In this document: piece after piece, positions 35,330 to 43,428 of the stretch | Layout: each line of letters opens with the position of its first letter | Position numbering within the stretch: position 1 is the stretch's first letter | DNA from: a bacterium | GTDB lineage: Bacteria > JACRDZ01 > JAQUKH01 | Assembly: GCA_040754625.1 (NCBI GenBank) | Contig: JBFMCF010000124.1 | Span: forward strand, 1-48,236 | Direction of reading: 5' to 3' | DNA: 48,236 bases | The notes under the pieces: model-generated | What the model was told of the DNA's origin: nothing | The model's input: the letters and a program-made list of their open reading frames with translations, nothing else | Database searches by the model: none | Program-made: the position numbers and the translations under genes

Positions 35330-36679
35330 ATGCAAATATTAGCTGAAAGAGAAAAATCTATATACAGAAAAACTTCAGGTTGTAGTTTTTCCATAGACTG
35401 TGAAAAAGCGAGCCTTGCAGGAGCGGTCAGCCAGCGGGCCTGCGTGTTTTGCGGCGCCAGGGTTGTATTGAATCCGATTACCGACGCGTTGCATTTAATA
35501 CACGGTCCAATCGGATGCGCGAGTTATACCTGGGATATCAGGGGGAGCTTAACGAGCGATTCAGAAATTTACAGGAACAGTTTTTCCACCGACATGAAGG
35601 AAAAGGACGTCATCTTTGGCGGGGAACAAAAGTTAAGAAGCGCTTTAAAAGAACTTATTGAAAAATTCAGGCCAAAGGCGGTTTTTGTTTTCTCAACATG
35701 CATAGTCGGGATCATTGGCGATGACCTTGAATCTATCTGTAAAACGGCAGAGTTGGAATCGGGCCTCCCAGTTATTCCTGTCCAATCGCCCGGTTTTGGA
35801 GGCACAAAAGTATCAGGATACCTGGCGGCGTGTGACGCGATATTTAAACTGATATGTAAGGGTGATGCGTATAAAACAAAAAGAGAAACGATCCCTTACA
35901 GCCTGAATATACTGGGGGATTTTAATATTGGAGCGGAACTGTGGATCGTAAAAGATTGTCTGGAGCGGATCGGCATTAGCGTGGTTTCTACTATTACGGG
36001 GGATGGCAAAATAAGCGAGATACAAAACGCGCCCCTGGCACAATTGAATATTCTGCAATGCGCGGGTTCGATGGGGTATCTCGCGAAAAAAATACAGGAA
36101 GACATAGGAACGCCGTTCATTAAAATCAGTTTTTTTGGGCAGGACGACACGATAAGATCGCTATGGATGATTGCTGAATATTTTAACAAAAAAGAAATTA
36201 CTGATAAAACTGAAAAACTTATAAAGGAAGAAATGGCAAAGTACGGCCCGAAGATCGAGAAATACAGGGCGGGAATAAAAGGCAAAAAGATCGGGATATA
36301 TGTCGGGGGAGCGTTTAAAGCCAAATCCCTGATAAAGGCGTTTAACAGGCTGGAAGCGGAAGTTGTTTTTGTAGGGACACAAACTGGAAATAAAGAAGAT
36401 TATGCTGAAATATCAAACATGACAAAACCGGGTACGGTTATTATTGATGATACGAATCCCATTGAATTGTCAAAGTATCTTAAGAATAAAAAGGCGGACC
36501 TTCTGGTCGGCGGAGTAAAAGAACGATATCTTGCTTACAAGATGGGAATCGGTTTTTGCGATCACAATCACGAGCGCAAATTCCCCCTGGCGGGTTTTGC
36601 GGGAGATCTTGAATTTACGCGTGAAATACATACTTCATTGATGAGCCCGGTCTGGAGAATAATGGAAGATGAAAAATAA
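35330..36679 (+). CDS. nifE: FeMo-cofactor scaffold protein NifE
   Basis: A 449-residue NifD-like scaffold on which NifB-co is matured to FeMo-co. It has the cluster-binding cysteines in ACVFCGARVV, HGPIGCASYTWD and FSTCIVGIIGDD, and resembles NifD in layout. Its order after nifDK and before nifN, with an 11-base overlap with nifN, identifies it as NifE rather than a second NifD. Only a weak ribosome binding site precedes the ATG. Confidence 0.95.
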   Translation: MQILAEREKSIYRKTSGCSFSIDCEKASLAGAVSQRACVFCGARVVLNPITDALHLIHGPIGCASYTWDIRGSLTSDSEIYRNSFSTDMKEKDVIFGGEQKLRSALKELIEKFRPKAVFVFSTCIVGIIGDDLESICKTAELESGLPVIPVQSPGFGGTKVSGYLAACDAIFKLICKGDAYKTKRETIPYSLNILGDFNIGAELWIVKDCLERIGISVVSTITGDGKISEIQNAPLAQLNILQCAGSMGYLAKKIQEDIGTPFIKISFFGQDDTIRSLWMIAEYFNKKEITDKTEKLIKEEMAKYGPKIEKYRAGIKGKKIGIYVGGAFKAKSLIKAFNRLEAEVVFVGTQTGNKEDYAEISNMTKPGTVIIDDTNPIELSKYLKNKKADLLVGGVKERYLAYKMGIGFCDHNHERKFPLAGFAGDLEFTREIHTSLMSPVWRIMEDEK

Positions 36680-38072
36680 AACGGCGCTGAAAGAAAATTA
36701 TGCCACGGTTAACCCCTGTTATAACTGTATGCCCTTAGGCGCGATAATCGCGGGTTCCGGGTTTGAAAAAACATGCACTCTGCTTCATGGATCTCAGGGC
36801 TGCGCGACTTACATGCGCCGCCACCTTTCGAGGCATTTTCAGGAACCGGTTGACGCGGGCTCGTCTTCTTTAAATGAAAAAGACGCTATTTACGGCGGTG
36901 AAGAAAACCTGAAAAAAGCCGTAATAAATATTTATAAGCAATATGATCCAAAGATGATAGTGGTCATAAGTACCTGCCTGTCTGAAACAATAGGCGATGA
37001 TATTCCCGCGATAATTAATGAAATTGAAAACATTTCAAAGGCAGTGAATATCCCTCTGGCGCATGTTTCGTGTCCGAGTTATGCCGGCAGTTATACGAAC
37101 GGGTACTGGAAGGCTGTAAAAGCGGTACTGGAAAAGAAAGCAAAACAAAATACGGAAATAAAAGTTGATACTATAAATATTATCCCGGGTATCGTTACTC
37201 CAAAAGACCTCAGATGTTTGTCTAAATTGGGGAAAGAATACGGGATCAAGTTTAATATCTTTGGGGATTATTCGGAAAGGTTTGACGCTCCTTGGAATAA
37301 AGTACATAAAATCATGCCGGATGGCGGCACAAAGCTGAGTTCCGTGGAAGATGCCGGAGATGCCGCCGCGACCATAGAGTTCTCTGTTAACCATCCTGAA
37401 ACGGATTCGCCGGCTGTTTTTCTTAAAAACAGGTTTGGTGTACCTTTTTACAGAATACCTTATCCCGCGGGGCTAAAAAATACGGACAGGTTTTTTAAAA
37501 TATTAAAATCGATAACAGATAAAGATACGCCGGCTGAAATCCAAAAAGAGAGAGGCCGTCTGCTTGACGCGATGGCGGACGCGCATAAGATATTGTTTGA
37601 TAAAAGAGCTGTTATATTTGGCGATAGTGAGTATATGTTAAGTGTTTACTGTTGTTTGAAGGAATGGGGTATGAGATTCAGCGGAGTGGTAAGTGATAAA
37701 GACCTGAATCTGGATATAATTGAAAATGATTATAAAAATATTATAGGCAATAAAAGGGAAGATGCAAAAACGCTGTTTATAAACAACGGCAGCATGCATG
37801 ATCTTGAAGAATGGCTTAGATCAAATAAGATCGATATTTTACTGGGCTCGAGCATGGGCTCTTCAATATCGCTGAAATATGATATTCCACTGGTGAGGCG
37901 AGGATTTCCGATACACGACCGTTTTGGTGCCGGAAGATCATTGACCATAGGTTATGAAGGAACTCTTGCATTGCTTGATGATGTTTCCAACGCGTTTGCC
38001 GGGATACTTCACTCATCGTTCAGAAAAGACCTTGGAAACAAATATTTAAATAAAGAAAGGGATTATTTATGA
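36669..38072 (+). CDS. nifN: FeMo-cofactor scaffold protein NifN
   Basis: A 467-residue NifK-like partner of NifE. Conserved points are NPCYNCMPLGA, HGSQGCATYMRRHLSRHFQEP and ISTCLSETIGDDIP. It overlaps nifE by 11 bases and nifB by 4, so the cofactor-assembly genes are translationally coupled. There is no sign of a fused NifX domain here; a NifX-like domain instead sits at the end of NifB. Confidence 0.95.
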   Translation: MKNKTALKENYATVNPCYNCMPLGAIIAGSGFEKTCTLLHGSQGCATYMRRHLSRHFQEPVDAGSSSLNEKDAIYGGEENLKKAVINIYKQYDPKMIVVISTCLSETIGDDIPAIINEIENISKAVNIPLAHVSCPSYAGSYTNGYWKAVKAVLEKKAKQNTEIKVDTINIIPGIVTPKDLRCLSKLGKEYGIKFNIFGDYSERFDAPWNKVHKIMPDGGTKLSSVEDAGDAAATIEFSVNHPETDSPAVFLKNRFGVPFYRIPYPAGLKNTDRFFKILKSITDKDTPAEIQKERGRLLDAMADAHKILFDKRAVIFGDSEYMLSVYCCLKEWGMRFSGVVSDKDLNLDIIENDYKNIIGNKREDAKTLFINNGSMHDLEEWLRSNKIDILLGSSMGSSISLKYDIPLVRRGFPIHDRFGAGRSLTIGYEGTLALLDDVSNAFAGILHSSFRKDLGNKYLNKERDYL

Positions 38073-39304
38073 AAATCTCAACTGAAATATCTCATCCATG
38101 TTTTTCAAGTGAAGCTGCGTGCAGGTCTGCCAGGCTGCATTTACCGGTCGCGCCCGAATGTAATATTCAGTGTACCTACTGCAAACGAAAATATGACTGC
38201 GTTAATGAAAGCCGGCCAGGGGTGGCCAGTTCCATTATTTCCCCTGAAGAAGCACTGGAAAGAGTCAAGCTTGTGGAAAATAAATTCCCAAATTTAAAGG
38301 TTATTGGAATAGCCGGGCCTGGAGATACACTCGCGAATCCAAATGAGGTTTTTAAAACCTTCAGGTTGATACGCGATTATAATGATAAACTGAAATTTTG
38401 TTTTTCGACAAACGGGGTTAATGTGGTAAAACATCTGAAGGAGATCAGGGAAACAGGCGTAAAATACATTACCGTGACAATCAATTCACGGAAAGTGGAT
38501 GTCGCGAGGACTTTTTACCGCTGGGCGAAGGACGGAGATACTTTCCATAAAGGAGCACTGGCCGCCCATTATATACTCGAAAAACAGGAAGAAGCCCTGG
38601 CCGCTTTAAAAGAAGAAAACATACACTTAAAAGTAAATTCCATATTCATACCCGGCGTTAATGATAACGAGATGAAAGACCTGGCAGAGTTCGCGAAAAA
38701 TTATGGCGCTGAAATACATAATATAATGCCGTTCATTCCGACGAAGGGAACATACTTTGAAAATTTTCCGATGGCCAGCAGAAAAACTCTCATCCATCTG
38801 CAAAAAGAAATGTCCTCCATATTGCCGCAGATGACGCATTGCAGGCAGTGCCGGGCGGACGCGGTTGGGAACGTTATCGATGAAAAACCCATTTTTATTG
38901 AAAACGGTAAAATAGAAGAAATATGCGTGTGCGGTAATAACAAAAATGATCAGTCTGCTAATGAAAACAAAATAAAACGTTTCGCTGTGGCTTCTAAAAA
39001 CGGTTATCTGGTGGACCAGCATTTTGGGCACGCCAATGAATTCCTTATATATGACGCTTCGGCAGAAGGTATTAAATTTGTTGAGAGAAGGAAAATGGGA
39101 CAATATTGTTACGGCCAGGAAAATTGCGAGACGACTGATCAAAAAATAAATAAGATCACCGGCTTACTTTCTGATTGCAACGGTTTACTGGCGCTCAGGA
39201 TCGGGGACGCGCCGAGAAAAGCTTTGGAAGATAAAGGAATTCATGTGAATATGACTTGCAATAGAATAGAAGACGCGATCCGGGAGAATTGTTTGTATTT
39301 ATAA
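38069..39304 (+). CDS. nifB: FeMo-cofactor biosynthesis radical SAM protein NifB with NifX-like domain
   Basis: A 411-residue fusion. The radical-SAM core starts at the N-terminus with cluster cysteines C31/C35/C38 (CNIQCTYC), the SAM-binding GIAGPGDTLANP and conserved FSTNG. From about residue 305 a dinitrogenase iron-molybdenum cofactor-binding (NifX/NafY-like) domain follows (VASKNGYLVDQHFGHANEFLIYD). NifB makes NifB-co, the 8Fe-9S-carbide precursor. It is the last recognised nif gene; nifV, nifU, nifS and nifA are not in the window. Confidence 0.96.
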   Translation: MKISTEISHPCFSSEAACRSARLHLPVAPECNIQCTYCKRKYDCVNESRPGVASSIISPEEALERVKLVENKFPNLKVIGIAGPGDTLANPNEVFKTFRLIRDYNDKLKFCFSTNGVNVVKHLKEIRETGVKYITVTINSRKVDVARTFYRWAKDGDTFHKGALAAHYILEKQEEALAALKEENIHLKVNSIFIPGVNDNEMKDLAEFAKNYGAEIHNIMPFIPTKGTYFENFPMASRKTLIHLQKEMSSILPQMTHCRQCRADAVGNVIDEKPIFIENGKIEEICVCGNNKNDQSANENKIKRFAVASKNGYLVDQHFGHANEFLIYDASAEGIKFVERRKMGQYCYGQENCETTDQKINKITGLLSDCNGLLALRIGDAPRKALEDKGIHVNMTCNRIEDAIRENCLYL

Positions 39305-39306
39305 GT

Positions 39307-39335
39307 TTGAAATAGTAAATGGTTTTTGATATAAT
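39307..39335 (+). promoter_or_regulatory. Promoter of the nucleotidyltransferase pair, nearly leaderless
   Basis: TTGAAA (39307-39312), 17 bases, TATAAT (39330-39335). The predicted start at about 39342 leaves roughly four bases before the ATG at 39346, and there is no Shine-Dalgarno sequence. Confidence 0.7.
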
Positions 39336-39345
39336 ATAAAAAATA

Positions 39346-39927
39346 ATGATAAAAGAGCAAAAGATATTAAAGAAAGCAAAAAAAATTGCTGATCCTTTCA
39401 AAAGACAGCTTTATGTTATTGGTATACTAACTAAAATTTTAGAAAAATTTAATGTCAGGCCGGTTGTTGTCGGTGGATTCGCGTTGGAATTTTATACGAC
39501 AGGGGGATATAATACCGGTGATATTGATTTAGTTTTTGCGGATTACGGTCTTTTAAGTAAAATTATGGTTGATTTGGGGTTTGAAAGGGTGGGAAGGCAC
39601 TGGATAAGCAAAGAATTAGATGTTTTCATTGAAGCGCCGGGGTCAAACCTTACAGAGGGTGAAAAAGGGCATCTAAGCCGTGTTGAAATTGATGATTTAC
39701 ATGTTTATTTAATCGGGATAGAGGATTTGATAGTTGACCGCATGAATGCTTATGTCCATTGGAAATCACAGGATGATGGATATTGGGTAAAAGAATTGCT
39801 TTCGATACATAAAGGAAAGTTTGATAGAAAATATTTAAATAAAAGATGCAAAGAAGAAAAGACACTGGAAGCTTTCAAAAAATTAGAAAAGGATTTAAAA
39901 GGAATTGTAAATAATGAGAAATTATAA
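39346..39927 (+). CDS. Nucleotidyltransferase-fold protein (DUF6036/AbiEii-like)
   Basis: A 193-residue protein with the minimal nucleotidyltransferase motif: VVVGGFALEFYTTGGYNTGDIDLVF (GG followed by DxD near residue 58) and a third acid in ELDVFIEAPG. Such proteins include antitoxin- or toxin-like transferases in abortive-infection and type IV toxin-antitoxin systems. It overlaps the next small gene by 14 bases, so the two form a pair. Whether it modifies a tRNA, protein or anything else is unknown. Confidence 0.7.
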   Translation: MIKEQKILKKAKKIADPFKRQLYVIGILTKILEKFNVRPVVVGGFALEFYTTGGYNTGDIDLVFADYGLLSKIMVDLGFERVGRHWISKELDVFIEAPGSNLTEGEKGHLSRVEIDDLHVYLIGIEDLIVDRMNAYVHWKSQDDGYWVKELLSIHKGKFDRKYLNKRCKEEKTLEAFKKLEKDLKGIVNNEKL

Positions 39928-40132
39928 TTATGATAGCTTTATAAAAGAAAAAAAAGACAAATTTTTTTCGCTAAGGGCGGAATTAAGAAGAAAGCGAAAT
40001 GGTGTGAGCCGTTTACGCTCGCGGGATGAACGTAATTGCTTAATTTTGTGGAATAAGGCACGCTGGGAGAAGATGTTAAGCAGCGGTGAATTAGTGGAAA
40101 TAGGCCCGCGCGCGTGGCGAGTAAAGCTATAA
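39914..40132 (+). CDS. Small basic protein paired with the nucleotidyltransferase
   Basis: A 72-residue basic protein rich in Arg and Lys (RAELRRKRNGVSRLRSRDERN), with a C-terminal WEKMLSSGELVEIGPRAW that resembles a small winged region. It starts inside the preceding gene, which suggests translational coupling. I do not recognise the family; partner or antitoxin of the nucleotidyltransferase is the simplest inference. Confidence 0.6.
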   Translation: MRNYNYDSFIKEKKDKFFSLRAELRRKRNGVSRLRSRDERNCLILWNKARWEKMLSSGELVEIGPRAWRVKL

Positions 40133-40175
40133 TAAAAAATATAAATTCCGCATTCCAACAAAAGTTTAATCAGTT

Positions 40176-40210
40176 GGTTACCAAAAACAAAAGTTTATTA
40201 CTTGTATAAT
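40176..40210 (+). promoter_or_regulatory. Ammonium-operon promoter with a GGTTACC element
   Basis: GGTTACC (40176-40182), 22 bases, TATAAT (40205-40210) in the context TTACTTGTATAATCAGA, identical in motif and spacing to the nif promoter at 30256-30290. Confidence 0.65.
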
Positions 40211-40241
40211 CAGATACACATTGAAGTGTAAAAATAACAAA

Positions 40242-40278
40242 GGCGTTCGTCATGGATAATGGCGGATGCTTTTTTTTT
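40242..40278 (+). terminator. First attenuator of leader B
   Basis: GGCGTTCGTCAT (40242-40253) pairs with ATGGCGGATGCT (40259-40270) with several wobbles and a five-base loop, then eight more Ts. Confidence 0.82.
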
Positions 40279-40288
40279 AATGAAGACA

Positions 40289-40339
40289 CCCCGATATTTT
40301 TCGGGGTAGTCTGAATTAACCCCGATGTACATCGGGGTT
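40289..40339 (+). repeat. Two CCCCGATG-type palindromic repeats (family 3) in leader B
   Basis: CCCCGA...TCGGGG at 40289-40306 and the perfect palindrome AACCCCGATGTACATCGGGGTT at 40318-40339 (quoted as two halves: AACCCCGATGT, ACATCGGGGTT) separate the two attenuators, as in leader A. Confidence 0.8.
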
Positions 40340-40403
40340 TGGTTCGTACTATTACTTCTGTTCACACTTCGTGTTTCATAAGTAATGTACTCATCAAAGA
40401 CAC

Positions 40404-40446
40404 AGGCGTCTTTTAATCCAAAAACGGATATAAAGGCGCCTTTTTT
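40404..40446 (+). terminator. Second attenuator of leader B
   Basis: AGGCGTCTTT (40404-40413) pairs with AAAGGCGCCT (40432-40441) over 10 bp with one wobble, an inner ATCC/GGAT stem, then Ts to 40446. Confidence 0.85.
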
Positions 40447-40472
40447 ATTGGGCGTCAAAAAAAGGAGAACAC

Positions 40473-41171
40473 ATGAAATATTTTAAAGTTATTTTATTAC
40501 TGTCAGCTATTCACTTTTCACTATTCACTATTTCAAACGCGACACCGTCAACCCAGATATGGAATCCTTCAACGGATATTCAGGCCGTTAAAACATGGCA
40601 CCTGGGCATTGATAATTACTTTTCTGTAAAAGACAACAAGGATAATCCCGTGGCTTTCCCGACGGATGTCGGATTGACTTATGGTTTGGTGAAAAATCTG
40701 GAAGTAGGTATTGATTTTTTTGAGCCTTCCGAAAATCCAGCCCAATTTAACGTGAAATATGGATTTTCTGAAAAGGAGGTTATCCCAGCAATAGCTTTTG
40801 GTTTATGCAACGCGGGGACAAAAAAAGATGTGACTGATTACAATATTATTTACGGGGTGATCGCGAAAACATTTAATCCCATCGGGAGAATATCTCTTGG
40901 TTATTATACCGGGAATAAAAAACTTCTGATTGATGAAAATGGAGACAAAGAAAATACCGGGCTGATTGCCACATGGGATAAGGCAATAACAGACAAAGTT
41001 TGGGCCGCTGTTGATTACGCGTCAGGCAAAAGCTGGTATGGTTCAACAAGTTTTGGTTTCTCTTATTTATTCGCGCCAAATACAAGCATAATATTTGGTT
41101 ACACTATTTATAACAATGACAAGATTACTGTAAATGATACTTTTACGACACAATTAGATATTAATTTCTAA
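40473..41171 (+). CDS. Outer-membrane beta-barrel-like protein of the ammonium operon
   Basis: A 232-residue exported protein with a signal peptide (VILLLSAIHFSLFTISNA) and alternating hydrophobic strands ending in an aromatic residue (LDINF), as in outer-membrane barrels. Strand-like segments include VGLTYGLVKNLEVGIDFF, GRISLGYYTG, FGFSYLFAPN and IIFGYTIYNN. It is the first gene behind leader B and 46 bases before amt, so its expression should follow nitrogen status. The family is not recognised; a porin or a structural barrel are both possible. An AGGAG site supports the start. Confidence 0.7.
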   Translation: MKYFKVILLLSAIHFSLFTISNATPSTQIWNPSTDIQAVKTWHLGIDNYFSVKDNKDNPVAFPTDVGLTYGLVKNLEVGIDFFEPSENPAQFNVKYGFSEKEVIPAIAFGLCNAGTKKDVTDYNIIYGVIAKTFNPIGRISLGYYTGNKKLLIDENGDKENTGLIATWDKAITDKVWAAVDYASGKSWYGSTSFGFSYLFAPNTSIIFGYTIYNNDKITVNDTFTTQLDINF

Positions 41172-41177
41172 AAGTAT

Positions 41178-41197
41178 GGGTTTGATTAATCAAACCC
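41178..41197 (+). other. Perfect palindrome before amt
   Basis: GGGTTTGATT directly followed by AATCAAACCC. It may be an operator, an mRNA processing hairpin, or a partial terminator; no T-run follows. Confidence 0.5.
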
Positions 41198-41217
41198 TCT
41201 GAAGGGAGTTGACCATA

Positions 41218-42675
41218 ATGAAAAGAAAAGAAATGTTTAAAAATATCTTTGAAATGCTGTTTATAAGCTGTCTTATATTTGGAAGCATAAATTTAGTAAG
41301 GGCTGAAGAGGCCGATACAGCCATGGAAATGACAGCCCCCGCGGCTGAAGCGCCAGTGGAGGTTTCAGTGCCACAAGCTGATCCCAGCGGGGCCGCGACA
41401 CTGGAACAAAATACTCAAGCGCCAGTTGATTATGTCTGGATTTTAGTTTGTGGATTTCTAGTGTTTTTTATGCAGGCAGGTTTTGCTATGGTTGAAGCAG
41501 GTTTTTGCCGCGCGAAAAATGCGACCAATCTCATGGCAAAAAATACAATTGATTTTGTTATTGCTTCATTATTCTTTATGGCCTTTGGTTTTGCAATAAT
41601 GATGGGCCAGGATTATAATGGATTGATCGGGACAACAGGCTGGTTTTTGCGGGGCTCAAATTATGATGTAGGAAGATATTTAATGTTTTTCTGGCAATTG
41701 GTTTTTGCAGGGACTGCCGCGACTATTGTTTCAGGAGCAGTCGCGGAACGGCTGAAATTTAAAGCATATTTTATGTATAGTATTATTGTAACCGCGATAA
41801 TTTATCCGATATACGGGCATTGGGTTTGGGGTGGAGGCTGGCTTTCGAAGCTTTCTTTTGGCGCGGGCCATGTTGATTTTGCCGGCTCGGGAGTTGTGCA
41901 TACAGTCGGTGGTTTTGTCGGCCTGGCAGGCGCTATAGTTTTAGGCCCCAGATTCGGCAAATTCAGTAAAAACGGCGAATCAAAAGCGATACCCGGCCAC
42001 AGTATCACATTAGCCGCATTAGGTACTTTTATTTTATGGTTCGGCTGGTTTGGATTTAATCCGGGTTCAACCTTCTCCGCTCATCAATTAAGGATTACTG
42101 TTGTCGCGGTGAATACAAATATGGCGGCGGCGGCAGGTGCCGCGGTGGCGCTACTTATTGTATTTATGAAAACAAAGAAATGGGATGTTGGCATGATGCT
42201 GAATGGTTGTTTAGCGGGCCTGGTAGCGGTAACTGCCCCTTGCGCTTGGATTGAAGCATGGGCGGCAGTTGTTATTGGAGGTATCGCGGGGCTGTTGGTT
42301 GTACTAAGCGTGTATTTTTGGGAGTCCAGAGGCGTTGACGATCCTGTTGGTGCGGTAAGTGTCCATGCGGTAAATGGTGTTTGGGGCCTGATTAGCGTAG
42401 GTTTGTTTGCTGATGGGACGTACGGATTGTGTACTACTTCCGGCCCTTTGGTCCAAGGCCTTTTTTATGGCGGCGGTTTTGGCCAGTTAATCGCTCAGAT
42501 CATTGGAGTAATAACCTGTGTCATCTGGGCTTTTGGTTTGGGCTATATTTCATTCAAATTAATGGACAAAAAATTTGGTATCAGGGTATCTCCTGAAGAG
42601 GAATTAAGTGGATTGGATATTCCTGAACATGGGACACCGGCATATCCAGATTTTTATACGAATAAACACAATTAG
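41218..42675 (+). CDS. amt: Ammonium transporter Amt (first copy)
   Basis: A 485-residue Amt with a cleavable signal-like N-terminus (MLFISCLIFGSINLVRA) and an Ala/Pro/Glu-rich periplasmic linker before the 11-helix core. The pore histidine pair is seen in GSGVVHTVGGF and VSVHAVNGVWG, with the conserved aspartate in GHVDFAGS. The trimeric channel brings ammonium across the inner membrane and is gated by GlnK. The ATG at 41218 with GGGAG upstream is chosen over a TTG at 41209. A palindromic repeat separates it from glnK. Confidence 0.96.
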   Translation: MKRKEMFKNIFEMLFISCLIFGSINLVRAEEADTAMEMTAPAAEAPVEVSVPQADPSGAATLEQNTQAPVDYVWILVCGFLVFFMQAGFAMVEAGFCRAKNATNLMAKNTIDFVIASLFFMAFGFAIMMGQDYNGLIGTTGWFLRGSNYDVGRYLMFFWQLVFAGTAATIVSGAVAERLKFKAYFMYSIIVTAIIYPIYGHWVWGGGWLSKLSFGAGHVDFAGSGVVHTVGGFVGLAGAIVLGPRFGKFSKNGESKAIPGHSITLAALGTFILWFGWFGFNPGSTFSAHQLRITVVAVNTNMAAAAGAAVALLIVFMKTKKWDVGMMLNGCLAGLVAVTAPCAWIEAWAAVVIGGIAGLLVVLSVYFWESRGVDDPVGAVSVHAVNGVWGLISVGLFADGTYGLCTTSGPLVQGLFYGGGFGQLIAQIIGVITCVIWAFGLGYISFKLMDKKFGIRVSPEEELSGLDIPEHGTPAYPDFYTNKHN

Positions 42676-42710
42676 CCATTAAGAAACACCGTTTTCAAAA
42701 TAATATTAAT

Positions 42711-42738
42711 GTAGGGGCACGGCATGCCGTGCCCCTAC
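42711..42738 (+). repeat. GTAGGGGC palindromic repeat (family 2) between amt and glnK
   Basis: A perfect 28-base palindrome: GTAGGGGCACGGCA followed by TGCCGTGCCCCTAC. The glnK ribosome binding site GGAGG starts two bases after its end. Confidence 0.9.
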
Positions 42739-42752
42739 CGGAGGAAATTAAA

Positions 42753-43091
42753 ATGAAAAAAATAGAGGCAATAATACGGCCCGAAAAATTAGAGGCTGTC
42801 AGGAAGGCGCTGGAAAAAGTAAGTTATTCAGGCCTTATGATCACGGAAATTGAAGGGCATGGCAAGCAAAAAGGGGTGGTTCAGCAATGGCGCGGTGAAA
42901 AATACAGGGTGGAACTTCTTCCAAAGATAAAAGTTGAGCTGGTTGTTAAAGACAATGAAGCAGATCCTGTAATTAAATCAATCATTGAAAATGCTAAGAC
43001 AGACGCGGTTGGAGACGGGAAAATATTTGTTTATAATATTGAGGATGTAGTGAGAATAAGGACGGAAGAAAGAGGCGAAAAGGCATTGTAA
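42753..43091 (+). CDS. glnK: PII signal protein GlnK (first copy)
   Basis: A 112-residue PII protein: KKIEAIIRPEKLEAVRKAL, T-loop GVVQQWRGEKYRVELLPK with the uridylylation-site tyrosine Y51, B-loop DAVGDGKIFV and C-loop VRIRTEERGEKAL. It senses 2-oxoglutarate and ATP/ADP and blocks Amt. The ATG at 42753 behind GGAGG gives the standard length; an in-frame ATG further upstream lies inside the palindromic repeat. Confidence 0.97.
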   Translation: MKKIEAIIRPEKLEAVRKALEKVSYSGLMITEIEGHGKQKGVVQQWRGEKYRVELLPKIKVELVVKDNEADPVIKSIIENAKTDAVGDGKIFVYNIEDVVRIRTEERGEKAL

Positions 43092-43098
43092 TTTTAAT

Positions 43099-43156
43099 GT
43101 AGGGGCGGCTCTTGCGGCCGCCCCAAAAATAAGGGCAGGCGCAAGACCTGCCCCTA
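43099..43156 (+). repeat. Composite GTAGGGGC palindromic repeat (family 2) after glnK
   Basis: GTAGGGGCGGC...GCCGCCCC followed by GGGCAGGCGCAAGACCTGCCC and CTAC. Two units of the same family are joined, with outer ends GTAGGGGC/GCCCCTAC. Confidence 0.85.
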
Positions 43157-43181
43157 CATATAAATTGTGGGTAAAAACATC

Positions 43182-43361
43182 ATGATAGATAAAGATTTAA
43201 TAGACAAAATTATTTTATTAAAAGCGGAAAGGAGGTACACGCTTTATGATTTGTCCAAGATACTGGATGTCCAAATCGCGACAATCGAAAGGTGGCTGAA
43301 AACAAATAGAATAAATAAAGTATACGCGAATCTGGTAAAAGAAAAATTAGGGATAAATTAA
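43182..43361 (+). CDS. Small helix-turn-helix protein in the ammonium operon
   Basis: A 59-residue protein with one clear HTH (YTLYDLSKILDVQIATIERWLKTN), like MerR/excisionase or phage-Cox-type DNA-binding domains. The start could instead be a GTG at 43167; neither has a good ribosome binding site. It lies between glnK and the second amt, both sides carrying the same strand, so it may regulate them. The real target is unknown. Confidence 0.65.
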   Translation: MIDKDLIDKIILLKAERRYTLYDLSKILDVQIATIERWLKTNRINKVYANLVKEKLGIN

Positions 43362-43428
43362 GTATTTTTTTTGCCTTGCAATTATTCATTTGATTAATTA
43401 AATAAAAAATTAACAGGAAAGGAGAGTT

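Larger units (their letters stand above)
40215..40446 (+). promoter_or_regulatory. ANTAR-type antitermination leader RNA (copy B) before the ammonium operon
   Basis: P1 at 40215-40230 is TACAC / GTGTA with loop ATTGAA. P2 at 40236-40247 is AAC / GTT with loop AAAGGC. Both have A1 and G4. P2 runs into terminator 1 (40242-40278). After two palindromic repeats a long stem (40346-40390) matches that of leader A with compensating base changes. Six bases later a hairpin at 40397-40412 (AAGAC / GTCTT, loop ACAGGC, A1 and G4) overlaps terminator 2 (40404-40446). It is homologous to leader A at the level of structure and short conserved words (ATGTACTCAT). Confidence 0.8.

Noticed and set aside
32158-38072. 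Alternative (V or Fe-only) nitrogenase
   Set aside because: There is no anfG/vnfG between the D and K genes, and nifE and nifN are present, so the Mo type is more likely.
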